A stretch of 64,000 nucleotides of DNA, from contig CM038215.1 of assembly GCA_021442155.1 (NCBI GenBank), positions 209,182,982 to 209,246,981 of the forward strand, read 5' to 3'. Source of the stretch: Cymbidium sinense (Eukaryota > Streptophyta > Magnoliopsida > Asparagales > Orchidaceae). The notes below the pieces were generated by a model. The model had not been told where the DNA came from. It did not search any database and saw only the letters and a list, made by a program, of their open reading frames with translations. Shown in pieces: positions 11,494-24,378 of the stretch. Positions within the stretch are counted from its first letter, which is position 1; each line of letters starts with the position of its first letter. The position numbers and the translations under genes were made by a program.

Positions 11494-11871
11494 CTAATGA
11501 AGATCAGTGGAGTGCAGTTTGCAGGTTGATCTGGTCCATATATTCCTTCGGTTAGGAGGATTCCTCCTTGGCTCATATTTTTCCATTTGTTCGTCCAGTT
11601 TTGATGCATCCAGAGAGAGCTTTTCCTTGATGAAAGCGTCCAAGTTGAAGCTGTCGCCACCATGGATGGTCTTAGAAGCCCCACCTGAGACAACTTTTTT
11701 CGCACTCCCGCTGCCTTCTGATTGCTTAAGTTTTCCCAAGATCTCCTGGCTTCTGAGAAACCCAGGGCTGGTCTGATCGAAATTCAATAACCGTTTTATG
11801 CTATCGAGTGCAGGGTCGAAAATGTCGAGAAAGCCTGTAACCCATGAAGCATCATCCACAACCTCCATGCG
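11494..11871 (-). CDS. HCF107: Last coding exon of an HCF107-like chloroplast RNA-binding protein
   Basis: The exon carries 125 codons plus TAG. It starts after a TGTGCAG acceptor (AG at 11872-11873) with CGC (Arg) in phase 0, joining to ...YFQQ of the previous exon to give YFQQ-RMEVVDDASWVTGFLDI, the segment that follows the last HAT repeat in plant HCF107. After it come DPALDSIKRLLNFDQ, a Ser/Gly/Lys-rich linker, FNLDAFIKEKLSLDASKLDE and a basic Arg/Asn-rich tail. In the known family (Arabidopsis HCF107) the protein binds the psbH 5' end, stabilises psbH RNA and supports psbB translation in chloroplasts. This C-terminal part lies outside the repeats and has no assigned activity. The last ~25 residues look lineage-specific. 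No stop or frameshift interrupts the frame. Confidence 0.92.
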   Translation of the reverse strand, partial: RMEVVDDASWVTGFLDIFDPALDSIKRLLNFDQTSPGFLRSQEILGKLKQSEGSGSAKKVVSGGASKTIHGGDSFNLDAFIKEKLSLDASKLDEQMEKYEPRRNPPNRRNIWTRSTCKLHSTDLH

Positions 11872-11873
11872 CT

Positions 11874-14502
11874 GCACATTCCATTGGTAAAGTTTTAATG
11901 GTCAAAATTCATGCACATATACGGTACACGATTCAAGCCAAGGGAATGTTTGGGATCACTTTTATTTTTTATTTCATAATTTTAACTTATTTTGTTTTAA
12001 AATATGCATGTTTTAGTTGTAATAGTAGTTTTTAAAAACATTCAAATCATCTAAAAGTTATTTTTGAATATTTTTAAAAATAATAATATATATTTTTTAA
12101 AACAAAATATAAAAATATTTAAAAAATACACAAAATAAATATATTAAAAAAACAAAAAAATAAAAAATATAATAAAATGATCCCAGATAGCCCCTAAAAT
12201 TTTCAATTTAATCATCTAACTCGATGAATTCGGCTTATACAAGATTGTATTGAAAGTCAAAAAACAGAACAGAACACGTTTCAAAGATTGGCAAGTATAC
12301 AGACCATGTACTGGACATGATGCGCTCGTCCATGAAGGAACACAATGCCCTACAGATTGTAAAGGTCCTGTAGCACTAAAAAAATTGAATAATTTTGACG
12401 ATGAGCTCCTAAAGAGTGGAATTTCTTAAAAGAAGATTTCCATATTGTTAAATACATTTTAATATGTTGCAATTTTTTGGGCCATAACATGATCAACTAC
12501 AAGCAAGTTGATGCAACACTAGATCCATCCATTGAGTCGAAATTGGAGCCAAAGCTGGAGGCAAAGCTCTAGAGTCGTTCCACTCTGTAGAGGATAGGAA
12601 AACATTTTTGATCATTTTATTGATTATGCTAAAAGAAGTTGAAACCTAGGTTTTTTTTATCATAATCATTTATCTTATTGATTATTCTATTTATGTTACT
12701 TAAATTTAGTTATAATTAATTAGATAATTATGTTATTTATTCATTCACAATAGATCACATTGCATAATAATGATGTTAATTATTTGATAGGATAATGATT
12801 TCTTTGTCTAGCATTAATTTGATTGATACCAATATCATAAGTGATGAGACAAAAACTTCATGGGTATGCCAACTGATTAGAGAAAGTGTAATCGATTGGA
12901 GGGAAAGACTATAAAATTTCAATGTTATTTTTTTCATAAAATTTTTAAAAGAAAATATTTTAGGTTTAAAGCTCATTGGCTCATGGAACTTGGAGGAGGC
13001 ATTAGATCATACCCTAAATAATTTTGAAATAAATTTAGAAAGCACAAAAGCTGATGCTGAGTAGAAAACGAAGAATGTTGTATTTAAGAAAATTCCACTC
13101 TATTCTTATAGATAAAATAGGGGCGGATTCAGGCACAGTAGAGAGGGCAATTATCCCTTATGTATTTTATAATTTCTCTTATACGAGCTAGTCAAATTAG
13201 TCATTTGCCTCTCATAAAAATTATTTTTGTCATTTACTTTTATCCTAATATATGAATTTACCCTTCATAAGAACTAAGGTTAGTTCTGCCCCTGAGACAA
13301 TGATTCTAATCAATATTGTAACTCATATTTTGGGCGGAATTTCATGACCCTAAGAAAAAAATGCTAGGCTGGAGCTTTTAGTTTGCAAGCTAGAGATCAT
13401 TTAGATGAGAAACTTGCACTAATATTTTATTAAACAGCTCTTTCATATTGGCAAAAAAATCTATATTATTATAGTGCTTTCTCATATACAGCTAACACAA
13501 TTACTGACTATATTTACCATGGTTATAATCTTCTAAGGATATCTTTGTTTCAAAAGAAAAGAGCTAATGTTAAAAGAATGCTTAGCTCATAAAGGAAACT
13601 TAAATAAGAAGGGAGTGGAGTTATGATAGTTTGTGATAATTAAACAAATTCACAAGAAAGCCTCTCAATAATTTAGTGAAATGACATATAAAGATAAGTT
13701 CTATATTACTAGTAAAATTAAATAAGTGATAATGGGGTGTGTGCAGATAAATTTTGACGATAACAAATATATTTAGAATTATTAATAATTTATTTTTTAA
13801 TATGCTAGAAAAATTATCAAATTCAACAAGCCAAAAAAATCAAGTGCAATGAGGTTCAATGTATTTTAGTGATCTTTATGTTGTATTTTACAAAAAAAAA
13901 AACTAACAAAAGCACTCACAACAAAATTAATTGACAATATTTTAATCATTGCTTGATGAATAAAATTTATCATGATTATATCTTATCAAAAATTAAAATT
14001 TTATTTTCAATTCTTTTCAAATCAATGCACATATAGACTTGTTCATGAAAATTAAATTAAATAATTAGCTTATGTTTAATTTTTTTTGTGCAAAATTATC
14101 CATACAAAATTATTTGTCATCCATCTTATTTTCAATGCAAAATTTTATTTAATTTATCAAAATTTATTGGTCATATTTATGCTTAAAATTCCAACATAAA
14201 TAATTATAACCCAAATAAAATACAAATTATCCAATCAAATAAAACTAAAATTAAAAATAAAAATTTGTGGCTGCATATTTCTTTCATTATTCTCATATCT
14301 CATGTCATTTCAATCAAGATTATTTGGTCATATAATCATGCATTTAAATCAATTTATTTATATGTGCCTTCAATAAGCAATTCTTTCCAAAAATAACACA
14401 ACTTCACTAATTCCTTTTGCTTTGTCGATATTCCCAATATATATTTCTAGTTTTATTTATTAAATTCCCTCATCATTCTCTCTAATTTGAATTTGTTTGA
14501 AC
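11874..14502. other. Intron DNA left of the LINE, unclassified
   Basis: AT-rich, with a long A/T low-complexity stretch at about 11950-12180. 12490-13660 has short broken frames on both strands (for example 12776-12976 minus) that I do not recognise. 13740-14500 is AT-rich with nothing coding. Confidence 0.4.
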
Positions 14503-16480
14503 TAACAACAACAATAATAATAACAAGCCTTTATCCCATAATGTGGGGTTGGATGCATGATCCTTCTTCTCTAATGTGTCCTATTAAGTGTCAAATTCTC
14601 ATTTACTTCTAATAAAATAATGTCTTCTTTTATACTTCATAATCAAGTCTTCTTAGGTCCACCTACACCTTTCTTAACATAGGCAATGTTTAATACATCA
14701 ACTCTCTTAACTAGTCATCTGACACCCGACATTTTATGTGACCAAACCATCGAAGGTGACTCTCTCTAATCTTATTTGTCACTGAAGTAACTCCAACCTT
14801 TTCACGTATATATTCATTTTGCATTTTATCTCTAAAGAAAAAGCCACTCATCCACCTGAGCATCCTTATCTCTATAACACTTAATTTTGTGCTTCTCTTT
14901 TATTGACCAACATTTTGCACCATAAAGCATTGCAGATCTCACCATCATCTTATACAATTTTTCCTTAAGTCTAAATAGTACTTTTCTATCACACAAAAGG
15001 CCCAATGCTTTCCTCTACTTCAACCATCCAACTTGAATTCTACTAATAACCTCCCCATCTATTTCACCATCACTTTGAACAATAGACTCAAGATTTCAAA
15101 AACATTCACTCATTTTAATAACTTGAATACTCATTTCACAACCCCACAACTAGATCTTCTACAGATAAAATTACACTCCATATATTCAGTTTTAGATCTA
15201 CTCAAGAAAAAGCCTTTAGACTCTAATATTGACCTCCATAATTCAAGTTTATTTTGAACTCCCTCTCTAATCTTATCAAAAATAAGAATATCATTAGCAA
15301 AAAGCATACACTAAAGTACATCCTCGATAGAGGTTTAAAGCTAATCCTTGGTGTAATCCAACTGAAATAAGAGATACTTGGTCAATCTTCTTTATGTTTG
15401 AATACAAGTAATAGCTCCAGCATACATATCCTTAATGACTGGAATATAAGCAATATTAATACCTTTCTTTTCTCGAACTCCCCAAAGCACATCTCTTGGA
15501 ACTTTATCATATACTTTTTCTAAATCAACAAATATCATATGTAAATCCTCCTTACTCTCTCAATACTTCCATCAAACCTCTCAACAAATGCATAACATTC
15601 ATAGTAGACCTACTCGACATGAAACTAAACTAGTTTTAAGAAATATCACGTTGTAATCTATACTCAATTACTCTCTCCCATAATTTTAATGTATAACACA
15701 ATAATTTAATTTCTCTATAATTTACACAGTTGTGCACCACCTTTATTCTTTTAAACATAAGAACCAACAAACACTTTTTCACTCATCTAATAATTTTTAG
15801 TTTTTAAAATAATATTAAAAAATATTAGTAAGTCAAGAAATTCCTTGATCTCCTAGGCATTTCCAGACTTCATTTAGAATATCATTAATCCAATTGCCTT
15901 TTTGTAATTCATTTTCTTTAAAACCTCACCAACTTTAATTTTTCTAATACGACAATAAAAATAAATATAATTATTTTTATTTAGGACATTAAGATCACTA
16001 AAGTCAATCATATTCTCACAACCTTCATTAAAAATTTATCAAAATATCTCATCCACATAAGTTGAATATTATTTTTTAAGAAAAGTATTTTTTTTTCACC
16101 ATTAATACACTTCACTTGAACTAAATCTTTATTTTACCTATCTCTTTGCATAGATAACTTATGCATACATCTTTCACTCTCTTTAATATCCAATCTATTA
16201 TAAAAATCACTAAATGCTGAATTCTTTGCATCACACATTACTTTTAGAATTCCTAAGGGCTACTTTATATCTTTCATAATTCTGAGCTTTTATATCTAAT
16301 AAAACAAAGCTTCTTATTTTTTAATATTTTTTTTTGCACATTTTGACTCCATCATTAGCAATTTTATTAATATGAGGTTTTCTTTTTGATTCTCCAAGCC
16401 AATTTTGAAATATTAACACCTTTGGTCGTTTGAAGCATTAAAAGAAAATTATCATTAGGGCATACCACTAATTCCATAAA
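14503..16480 (-). mobile_element. 5'-truncated L1-type LINE, reverse transcriptase remnant
   Basis: On the minus strand, fragments of a plant LINE ORF2 appear in order with frameshifts: a DEW(R)KSV segment near 15790, LMSHTMKLWERVI-like and QFGFMPGRSTM-like blocks (15600-15700), then MLFADDIL-like and ESKGF(R)LSRSKTEYMEC-like blocks (15170-15310). The RT catalytic FADD is still readable near 15295. Further on are a MLYGAECWPVK-like block (14905-14945), EIRMLRWM (about 14865) and [13 protein letters not shown] (about 14740). The 3' end is a short TTG/TTA-repeat tail (14503-14524 as read on the plus strand AAC/AAT). Endonuclease and ORF1 are absent, as expected from 5' truncation. Many stops make it a dead copy. 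Confidence 0.85.
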
Positions 16481-17499
16481 ATTAATTTTATTTTCTTGTA
16501 TAACATGTCATATTATGACTCTCAGCCATGATTCCCATGCTATTATGCCTTCAAAATCTTTCTAAACACAAAACACTAATTGGCTTAGACAGCTAGACCT
16601 TGATTCTCTCCAAAATAAGTCTTGGTGAGAAGAAAGAAAATTCTAGTTTGGTGATGAAACTTGTGTACTCTCTCTTGCAAAATTATCTATCAATTCTCTA
16701 AGAAATTTTCATAAAGTTGTCTCATGCAAAGGAAAAGTATCTAATGATTGAGGTATTCTTGTTTCAAATCTTTTAATCCTTGAGTAAGATCTACTTTTCA
16801 ATAATGAATTAAACAACTCAATGAATATTTATATCCCTAACTTATAATAATTCAAGAATTAATAAACATAATGCATGCTTGATTCTTATCAATCAATTTA
16901 TATGATAACTTTTTAACAAAGAAATAAGAAAATGCATTTATACAAGTTGGATAAAAAATTGTTTACCATTCTTATCATTTTTATATCTTATCTTTTTTAT
17001 AATATACACTCGTCACAGGAGTCACCATTTAAATGTGTACCTAAATGATACACTATATATAAGCTTTTCTAAATAAACCCTAGTGGGGAAAGTAACTTTT
17101 TTCAACCTAATCCAAAAGGACAGGTAATCTTTTCTATTTCAGGCCAGTACAATAAGAGAGTGAACATCATTAATTAACATGCATAAATAATCATTCTATA
17201 ATATAAGATTTTTCATCCCTTTCATCATGCAATTAATATTATTTTTAACTTATCTATCATTAGGGAGATCAATTCATATTTAATCATAAAATAATCATCA
17301 CATCAATATGAGATATTTAAAACTAAGAATGAAAATCATTTTGCAATATCAATTAATGTTTAGTTAAAATTTTACTTTGTACATACAAAAGCATAAAAGA
17401 ACTTGAAGTTTCATTTGAATATTAACATACTAATCATACACATCAATCAATTCATTTTGATTTATAGAAAATGAAAGAATTACTATAAAATAGAAAATA
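16481..17499. other. AT-rich intron DNA, nothing recognisable
   Basis: Possibly the outer part of the minus-strand LTR to the right, whose left end I could not place. No coding frame. Confidence 0.35.
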
Positions 17500-18396
17500 T
17501 AATTACCAACCTTTATTAAGGTTCATTTGCTTCCTTTCTATTTAATGAATTTCCTCTTATTATCAAGGCCTATGATTACATAAAAATATTAATTAATTAT
17601 CTTCACCATCACGCTTATCATTATCATAATCATAATCATTATTATTAGATTATTTATGATTACAATTATTTACTATTATTGCTATAATAAATTATTATGA
17701 TTAAATTATTATTTTTATTATTAGTACTATATAACTATATCATTATCAATAATATTGTCAATATTATTAAGCCATACTATTTGTCTTTATTATTATAAAT
17801 GAAAGCATTAATATAACTAGCTTAATAATATTATTATATTATAATTAGTATAAATTATTATCATTATATTATTATTATTATTATGATTATTCTTTATTAT
17901 AATAATAATTATTATTATTATTACTAAATTATTATTATTTTATAATTATTATATTAATATTAGTACTATTATTATTGATATTAGTCATATATAATTATTA
18001 TTATATATTTAATATATTTTACTAAAATATCTCTTACCTTTTCCTCTCTTCGGTTTGCTATAATTCGAGCTCATGCCTCCTCTAGCTCACGTGCACATGA
18101 GGCGTGCTTGGCTTTGACCACATTTCATCTCGCTGCTTCCTCCGAGTCGCATGAGTGGCATGCTCGCATCTCCTACAAACGAGATGCGTGGCTAAACCGC
18201 CTCCTACACTCAGCAACCTCTCCTGCTCCCTACTTCTTGCTCTCTCCCTCTCTCTTTCTCTCTTGCTAAGTCTCTCTCTTCCCCAGCCAACTTCCTCTAA
18301 ATACTGTAAGGTGGTGGGATCATAGCTAGGTCGCGACGCCTATTTCGATAGGTGTCGTTGATTATACTAAGGCCATTGCTAGCCTTATTTGATTTT
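17500..18396 (-). repeat. Partial LTR, family A-like, minus orientation
   Basis: The GC-richer, pyrimidine-rich block at 18040-18300 after a CTTACCTTTTCCTCTC run parallels the same part of the LTR at 29950-30240. Its start, read on the minus strand, is TGTGATAACTGT at the right edge, preceded by a purine-rich AAGGTGAGAT and a GGATGAAATTTTT segment, the usual end of a gypsy pol plus polypurine tract. The left limit is not defined. Confidence 0.5.
17620..18010. repeat. ATT/TTA triplet-rich low-complexity tract
   Basis: Imperfect ATT, TTA and TAT triplets over about 390 bases, lying inside the minus-strand LTR relic. Confidence 0.8.
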
Positions 18397-18459
18397 TTTT
18401 TACAGTTATCACAATCTCACCTTAAAAATTTCATCCTATAAAAAACTATAAATGCGTGA

Positions 18460-20068
18460 CAGTAGAAAGCCGAAGGAGTATATTATTGAGTCTTAGGACA
18501 AGTCCATTGAGAAAAAAGAAAAAGAAGATAATGATATATATGTATATTTATTTAAAGTGAAAATTTGATTTTATTATTATTACAATCATGATTTAAGATG
18601 TTATAAGTTTAATATATATATATATATATTATTTAAATTGAAATCTGATTGTAGTATTATTTCAAGTTTAACTTAGTTTATAGATTTTAGAAAGAAATTT
18701 AATTTGAGAATGTGTAAGATGAATCAAAATCAAATAATTAAGTATTAAACCCTTACATATAAAATATAATTGCAAATTTAATAAAAACCTTAAACCTAAG
18801 CTAAGTTATATAATTAATTAAGAATCAATTTAAGGGAAATGATAAATATTAAATGAAAATAAAAATTTATCTATATTAAGTCACTTTAACATTTAATATT
18901 TTATATTAAGAAAAATAATAGATTTAGAGAGTATTATATGACAAATTAAACATGCATAAATATTATTATATTAAATGAATTAAGGTTATAAACAATATTG
19001 TTATTATATGATAATTTAAATTGATTTGGAAATACATAATGAAATATTGATGAATATAAGTGTTAAATAATAAAAGATATATGCAAATATCATAGAGAAA
19101 AAAATGAAAAAAAATAAATAATACTGCTTTCAAATATTGATAATGTTAATATTTTCATATTACGATTCAATTAAAAAGTATTAAATGGAGATTCAAGAGA
19201 ATCTTAAAACCAAAGTAATTACGTTCTATTTACAGAAAAATATCTTTAATTTCTTGTAATAAAATACATTTTATATGATTATGACTTTTCTCACTGAGTT
19301 GTGATTTATTTTTCTTTCTTCATAAATTACGATATAATTTTCTGCTTTTTCACGTTGGATAATAACAAACGCTAGATTATTGCCATTTTATTAAGCTAAT
19401 GATTTAATCTATTTGAATTAATACATACAGATAATCAGACTGAATGAGATGTTGAAGTAGTTCACCCTCTTATATATGCAGGGACACAATGTACCGATCT
19501 AAAAAATACCAATAAAATTGGCAAATGAATGCTACTTATCCTGGATGAAGATTTTGTTATCAAGGTTTAGACACGACTTCTAAAATACGATAAATGTAAA
19601 ATAAAAAATTCACACCTAAAATGTTCATTCAGCACGCTCATATATATTTGATTGCTTTAATTTCTTTACGTATATTATAACAAAACCGATATACATACTA
19701 GTTTTATCTTCTTGTTTTCTTATAGTAATAAAGACAATCAATCTAATCAATTTTATTCAATTGTTAGTTGTTTTTCAAATAATCATCCTAACTAAAACGA
19801 TGTAAGAGGGATTACGCTTTATCGTCGTAGAGACTTGCGAGATAGATAATTACGCTTATGTTGATTTATGTTTAAATTGTATTTTATATGAATTTTGTTA
19901 GTATATATATATGTGTGGACAAATTGTTAAATAATTTGTGAATTATAGTGGCTCTTATATGATTGGATATTTTGTTTAAGATTAGAAATGTTAGGTAATG
20001 TTTTCTTTTATTCGTCCGACCGTCTGTTCCTACCTTAGTATTCCAAGCTCCCAGGTCGGGTCGTGACA
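18460..20068 (+). repeat. 5' LTR, gypsy family A (5' edge lost)
   Basis: It ends ...GGTCGGGTCGTGACA directly before a primer site. Blocks shared with the LTRs at 42599-44098 and 56164-58133 include AATTAAGTATTAAACCCTTACAT (about 18738), ATAATAAAAGATATATGCAAATATCATA (about 19068) and GCTTTCAAATATTGAT. The canonical TGTAATAAYCGG start is not found; instead the sequence abuts the minus-strand LTR at 18396. Confidence 0.7.
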
Positions 20069-20072
20069 AGAG

Positions 20073-20084
20073 TAGTATCAGAGC
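20073..20084 (+). other. Primer binding site (tRNA-iMet type)
   Basis: TAGTATCAGAGC lies four bases after the LTR end, one base off the usual TGGTATCAGAGC complement of initiator tRNA-Met. It marks the start of the internal gypsy region. Confidence 0.8.
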
Positions 20085-20224
20085 TAGATTTTAAATTTAA
20101 GGATATAAGTATGATCATAATCAAAGAGCTATTAGGAAGAGGATAAATTTTATGAAGAGTATTGCATATAATTATATTGATTGATGCGTAACGATTATAA
20201 TTAATTTGTGCTTCTTAGGCCTAT

Positions 20225-21250
20225 GGAATTAATTCAATAAGATGCTATGAGTGAAAATAGAGAGACAAACCGCCGAAAGACTAGAATTTAGTGAACCCTT
20301 CACTAATGATAGATGCATTTACACAAATGATGGAAGCAATGACTCGATGATAAGAAATCAACATACAAAGTGTGGAAGTGGTGGGTTCCATGACAACACC
20401 AAATTATTTCAAGATATGAGACCATCTCTTTCTGAATGAGGACTATAGAATTAGAAAACTGGTTGATGCGGATTGAAAAAATTTTAGAAAGTATGCCATG
20501 CCCTCCAGAAAGAAGAGTTGCTTTGGCTTCTTTTGCTTTTCGAGGCGAGATATGGTGGCGACATTCCAAGAGAAGTTTGAAGGAAGGCCTCAAATCTTAT
20601 TTCATGGGAGGACTTAGAAGAGATTGAAATTCCTCTAGATGGACAAATGCGTGACAAATTAATCGACGATGAGATCGCTCTATCACGCAAGCATTAAACC
20701 GGGTTTACAATGCTTTCATGCACCTGTTAATACCAAATGCAAAAGAAATGTCAGTTTATCCTGACAGGATGTAATGTATCCTTGATTCCTGGGTATACGA
20801 CTATGTTGTATCGATGGAGAGGGGTAGAAGATTAGAATTGGACTTGCAAACTACTCGGCGAGATACCAAGAGGAGGAATGATGATAGCCAAAATCAAAAG
20901 AAATGTTCAAACTGAAAAATAAAACTAGAAGAAGCCTAAGTTATATACTAATGCCTGCAGTAGTAGTGTTACAACATACCCAAAATGTGGAAGAGCATAT
21001 AAAAGAGAGTGTCTCTCAGGCACAAATACTTGCTATTGGTACCATCAGCTAGGACATATGACAAAATCTTGTCCTATCTTGGGTCAGAAATCTTTAATGG
21101 AAACTAAGACAAATGTTCAACCTCCTCAGAGAACTGTTGGTAGACAAAGGATGAATGAATCGACGCATCGTCATCTCAAACTCAAATCAGACAGTACTCG
21201 AGTTTATGCACTCAAAAGAAGAAGCAAAAACTGCCTGATGTCATTATGTC
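20225..21250 (+). pseudogene. Gypsy gag remnant (family A)
   Basis: The retrotransposon-gag segment is readable at 20436-20600 (ENWLMRIEKILESMPCPPER, then a W-containing block). After frame breaks, a nucleocapsid-like zinc-knuckle region lies at about 20978-21080: PKCGRAYKRECLSG, then CYWYHQLGHMTKSCP, which keeps C-x2-x-x4-H-x4-C spacing. The segment 58300-59100 is a second copy of the same gag. Multiple stops and frameshifts make it non-functional. Confidence 0.8.
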
Positions 21251-21319
21251 TTTATTTAAATTAGCATTGTTATAATTTTATATTGTATAGATATATTTAT
21301 TTTATATGTCTACTCATTT

Positions 21320-22430
21320 ATAGGTATCATCTTTATCAAGGTAAATCAGTTAGAGTTTTATTTGATACTGGAGCATCACATTCATTTATATTTGAGGAAT
21401 GTGTGAGAATTATGAGAAAGCTATGAAAGTTCAAAAGATGCTAATAAAAGGCTATGAAAGCTTTCTTGCTCATCGATGTTATTGTTAAAAGAAGTTAGAA
21501 GATATACAGAAAAGAGTATCTAGAAATTTTTCCTGGATGATTTACCGTGTTTACCTCAAGAGATAGATTTCTCATTGATTTAATTGCAAAACTAGAAAAA
21601 AAGTACCATATAGAATAACGATAAAAGAATTACAAGAGTTGAAGAATCAACTACAAGAATTGTTAGAGAATGGATTTATCAGGTCTAACACATCTCTTTG
21701 GAGAGCTCCTGTATTATTTGTGAAAAAGAAAGATGGGAGCTTAAGACTATGCATAAATTATAGAGAGCTTAACAAACTTACATTGAAAAATAAATATCCC
21801 TAAAAAAATTGATGATCTTTTGATCAACTAGGAGCTTCGATTTTCAAAATTGATTTAAGATCCGGTTATCATCACCGGAATCAAAGAAGATATACCAAAA
21901 GACTACATTCAAGATACAGATTGATGCCTTTGGCTTAACAAATACTATTTATATTTATGAATCTCAAGAATAAAATCCTTAAACTCTTTAGATTCAGATT
22001 GATCCATCGAATATATTCTAATTTATTCCAAATGATAAAATAAATTACATGAAAACTATCTTCACATTATTTTGCAAGTTTTGAAAGGAAATAAATTATA
22101 TGCAAAATTTTCAAAGCGTGAATTTTAAATAACATCATATTCTTGGGGCATAATTAAGAGAAGGTGTTTCAACGGATCGAGAAAGTCGATAATAAATGAA
22201 TGACGCACAACCACCATAAATCAAAAGTTTCTAAGGTTGGTGGATATTAATGAGATTTGTCAAAATTTCAAGATTTTGCACGCCATATCAAGCATTAACT
22301 CAAAAAACAAATGTTTTGAATGGCCGATCACCGCTAAGATGATTTTAAAAAATTAAAAAACATTTCAAATCTAAGATCAAAAAAATTCAGGGAATTTCAA
22401 AATGACTAGGTGGCATTTTACATCATGTAA
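21320..22430 (+). pseudogene. Gypsy pol remnant: protease and reverse transcriptase
   Basis: The protease site is kept as VLFDTGASHSFI (about 21352-21390). Reverse transcriptase begins near 21620 ([19 protein letters not shown]), then [30 protein letters not shown] and KIDLRSGYHH (about 21845). The palm motif region (normally F/Y-x-DD) is destroyed near 22000. A connection segment is still traceable to about 22420. Integrase and a matching 3' LTR are missing, so the copy is 3'-truncated. Confidence 0.85.
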
Positions 22431-22739
22431 AGCTTAAGATCTAAATCAAAAAAGCTTGAAATCATCAACATGAAATAATATTCAGGGAAAATATTTGTTT
22501 TTATTGAAATATACATGTTTTGATTTTATTGATTGATTTAAAAGATTAAAAATTAATTATTATTCTTTATTTTAATTGTTAATACTGACAAATCATGTTG
22601 ACGCTTTTAGAGATCACGATTTTAATAATTTGAAAATTAAAAATAAAAATAATATTAAAATTGATGGAGATTATATTATTCACCAGATGAAAAACAATGA
22701 AAGAAATATTAAATTATATAGATGATGTGATTTTAAGAG
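22431..22739. other. AT-rich junction DNA
   Basis: Between the truncated gypsy copy and an LTR fragment. No recognisable content. Confidence 0.35.
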
Positions 22740-23270
22740 TTTGAATTGTTACAATATAATCAATAATAAACATCGACTATAAAATGCATTTCATCATTAT
22801 TTTACGATATAAACATGCATTTACTTACTGCTACCTTCATGGAAGTTCAATTTTGCATATACATTATTTTTTCTATCATGTATTGGATTTACTTTAGCAT
22901 TGCTCATCTCACTACGCTGTTAGCTTATGATATTACACATAGATTTGCAGGCAATAACAAGAAGGGTAGTAATTAGATAGACCTTTTGACTTGTACAGCT
23001 TTTAGGTGTACAATTTTGGATAAGTGTAAAGTCTTTTAGGATACGTACAATTTATAATTTGATATTTGAGTTGCTCTGATGTTGATATTCGATATTACAT
23101 GCTTCTAGTTATGTGATTTAAATATGAAGAGATTGATAAAAAAATTCAAAATGTAAGAATTTGTTCACAATGATTTGGTGAAATTCAATTTTTACCTACT
23201 TATCTCGAATCTGTACATATCGAGATAAGTCGGCAAAAACTACATCTAATTAGGTCATCCTTTTCTATTA
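22740..23270 (+). repeat. LTR fragment, family C, plus orientation
   Basis: Matches the reverse complement of 26791-27400 over several hundred bases: for example GTTAGCTTATGATATTACAC (22919), TTTGATATTTGAGTTGCTCT-like and ATGATTTGGTGAAATTCAATTTTTACCTA (about 23168). Similarity is lost near 23270, just before where the GGGGTGTAACA end should be. Confidence 0.6.
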
Positions 23271-23929
23271 CACCTTAGACTGGCTTATAAAAAAAAGTTG
23301 TTTAGGATGCTGCAGCAACGTACTTGTGCATGTAAATGAAAATATAAAAAGATGCTTACTCTTAATGATTCAGGTTTTAGAAAAGATCATAAAGGGGTGT
23401 GCATGAATGATGCACATTTAGATGGTGGTTTTTGTGATGAGTGTACTATAGGTTAAGATAAGATACGAGAACTGATAAATAGCTCCCTTATACTTGAGAT
23501 AATTGCAACTATATTATCGCACTTTCTAACAAAGTGACATGTAATGGTTTATTCATATTTGTTTACAAAAAAATTACATGCATATTATTTTCTAATTCTT
23601 AAATTATTATATTTTAAAGAAATATATAATTATCGAGTTATTTAACTCACACAATAATTGATGAATACTTTTCAGGAAAATCTCCTATAAATTAAAATGA
23701 ACAAAATGAGATAATTCTGCTACAGTTGATAAGGATCAATTGAAGATAAGTATTATGATAAATTTTTTGTACCAGGTGGTTAGATAAAGAAACATATCTT
23801 ATTTTTATGAAATATGTTTCTTTTGGATACCTATGAATGAAACTTATGGATTTTGATTGGCTCTTTTAAGTCTTAGAGATATTTATAAGTTCTGATTAAA
23901 GGAAAAGAAAATTTTTGTTCCTTCTATCT
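23271..23929. other. Intron DNA, unclassified
   Basis: AT-rich, no coding frame or repeat that I can match. Confidence 0.35.
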
Positions 23930-24378
23930 ATTCTAGTCTTGGTAAGACCTAAGGAAAAATTTTATAAGATGATGGTAAGACCTGTAATGATTTATTAAGT
24001 GTTGCAAAGATAAGGATGCTCATGTGGATGAGTTGCTTTACTCTTAAAGATAAATTATGAAGGAGTATGTTTAGAAAAAGATTGGAGTAGCTCCAGTGAC
24101 AGATAAGAATAGAGAGAGTTGTCTAGATGGTTTGGCCACATAAAGTGTTGGTTGTCCAATGACCCGGTTAGGAGAGTAGATGTACTAGATTTGCTTTATG
24201 TTAAGAAAGGTAGAGGTAGACCTAAAAATTTGGTTAAGATGTATAAAAATTGATCTTAGTCTATTAGAATTAAATGAGAATTTGATACATAATAGGACAC
24301 AATGGAGAAGAAGGATTCATGTAGCTGACCCCACATAGTGGGATAAAAGCTTGTTATTGTTGTTGTGTTGTTGTTGTA
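23930..24378 (+). mobile_element. LINE 3' end with GTT tail
   Basis: Same family as the LINE at 14503-16480, opposite strand. Readable blocks are an IRMLMWMS-like segment (about 24015), a W-F-G-H-I-K segment (SRWFGHIKC, about 24130) and the conserved 3' end ACCCCACATAGTGGGATAAAAG, followed by a (TTG)n tail to 24378. Only the last ~450 bases were inserted or remain. Confidence 0.8.
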
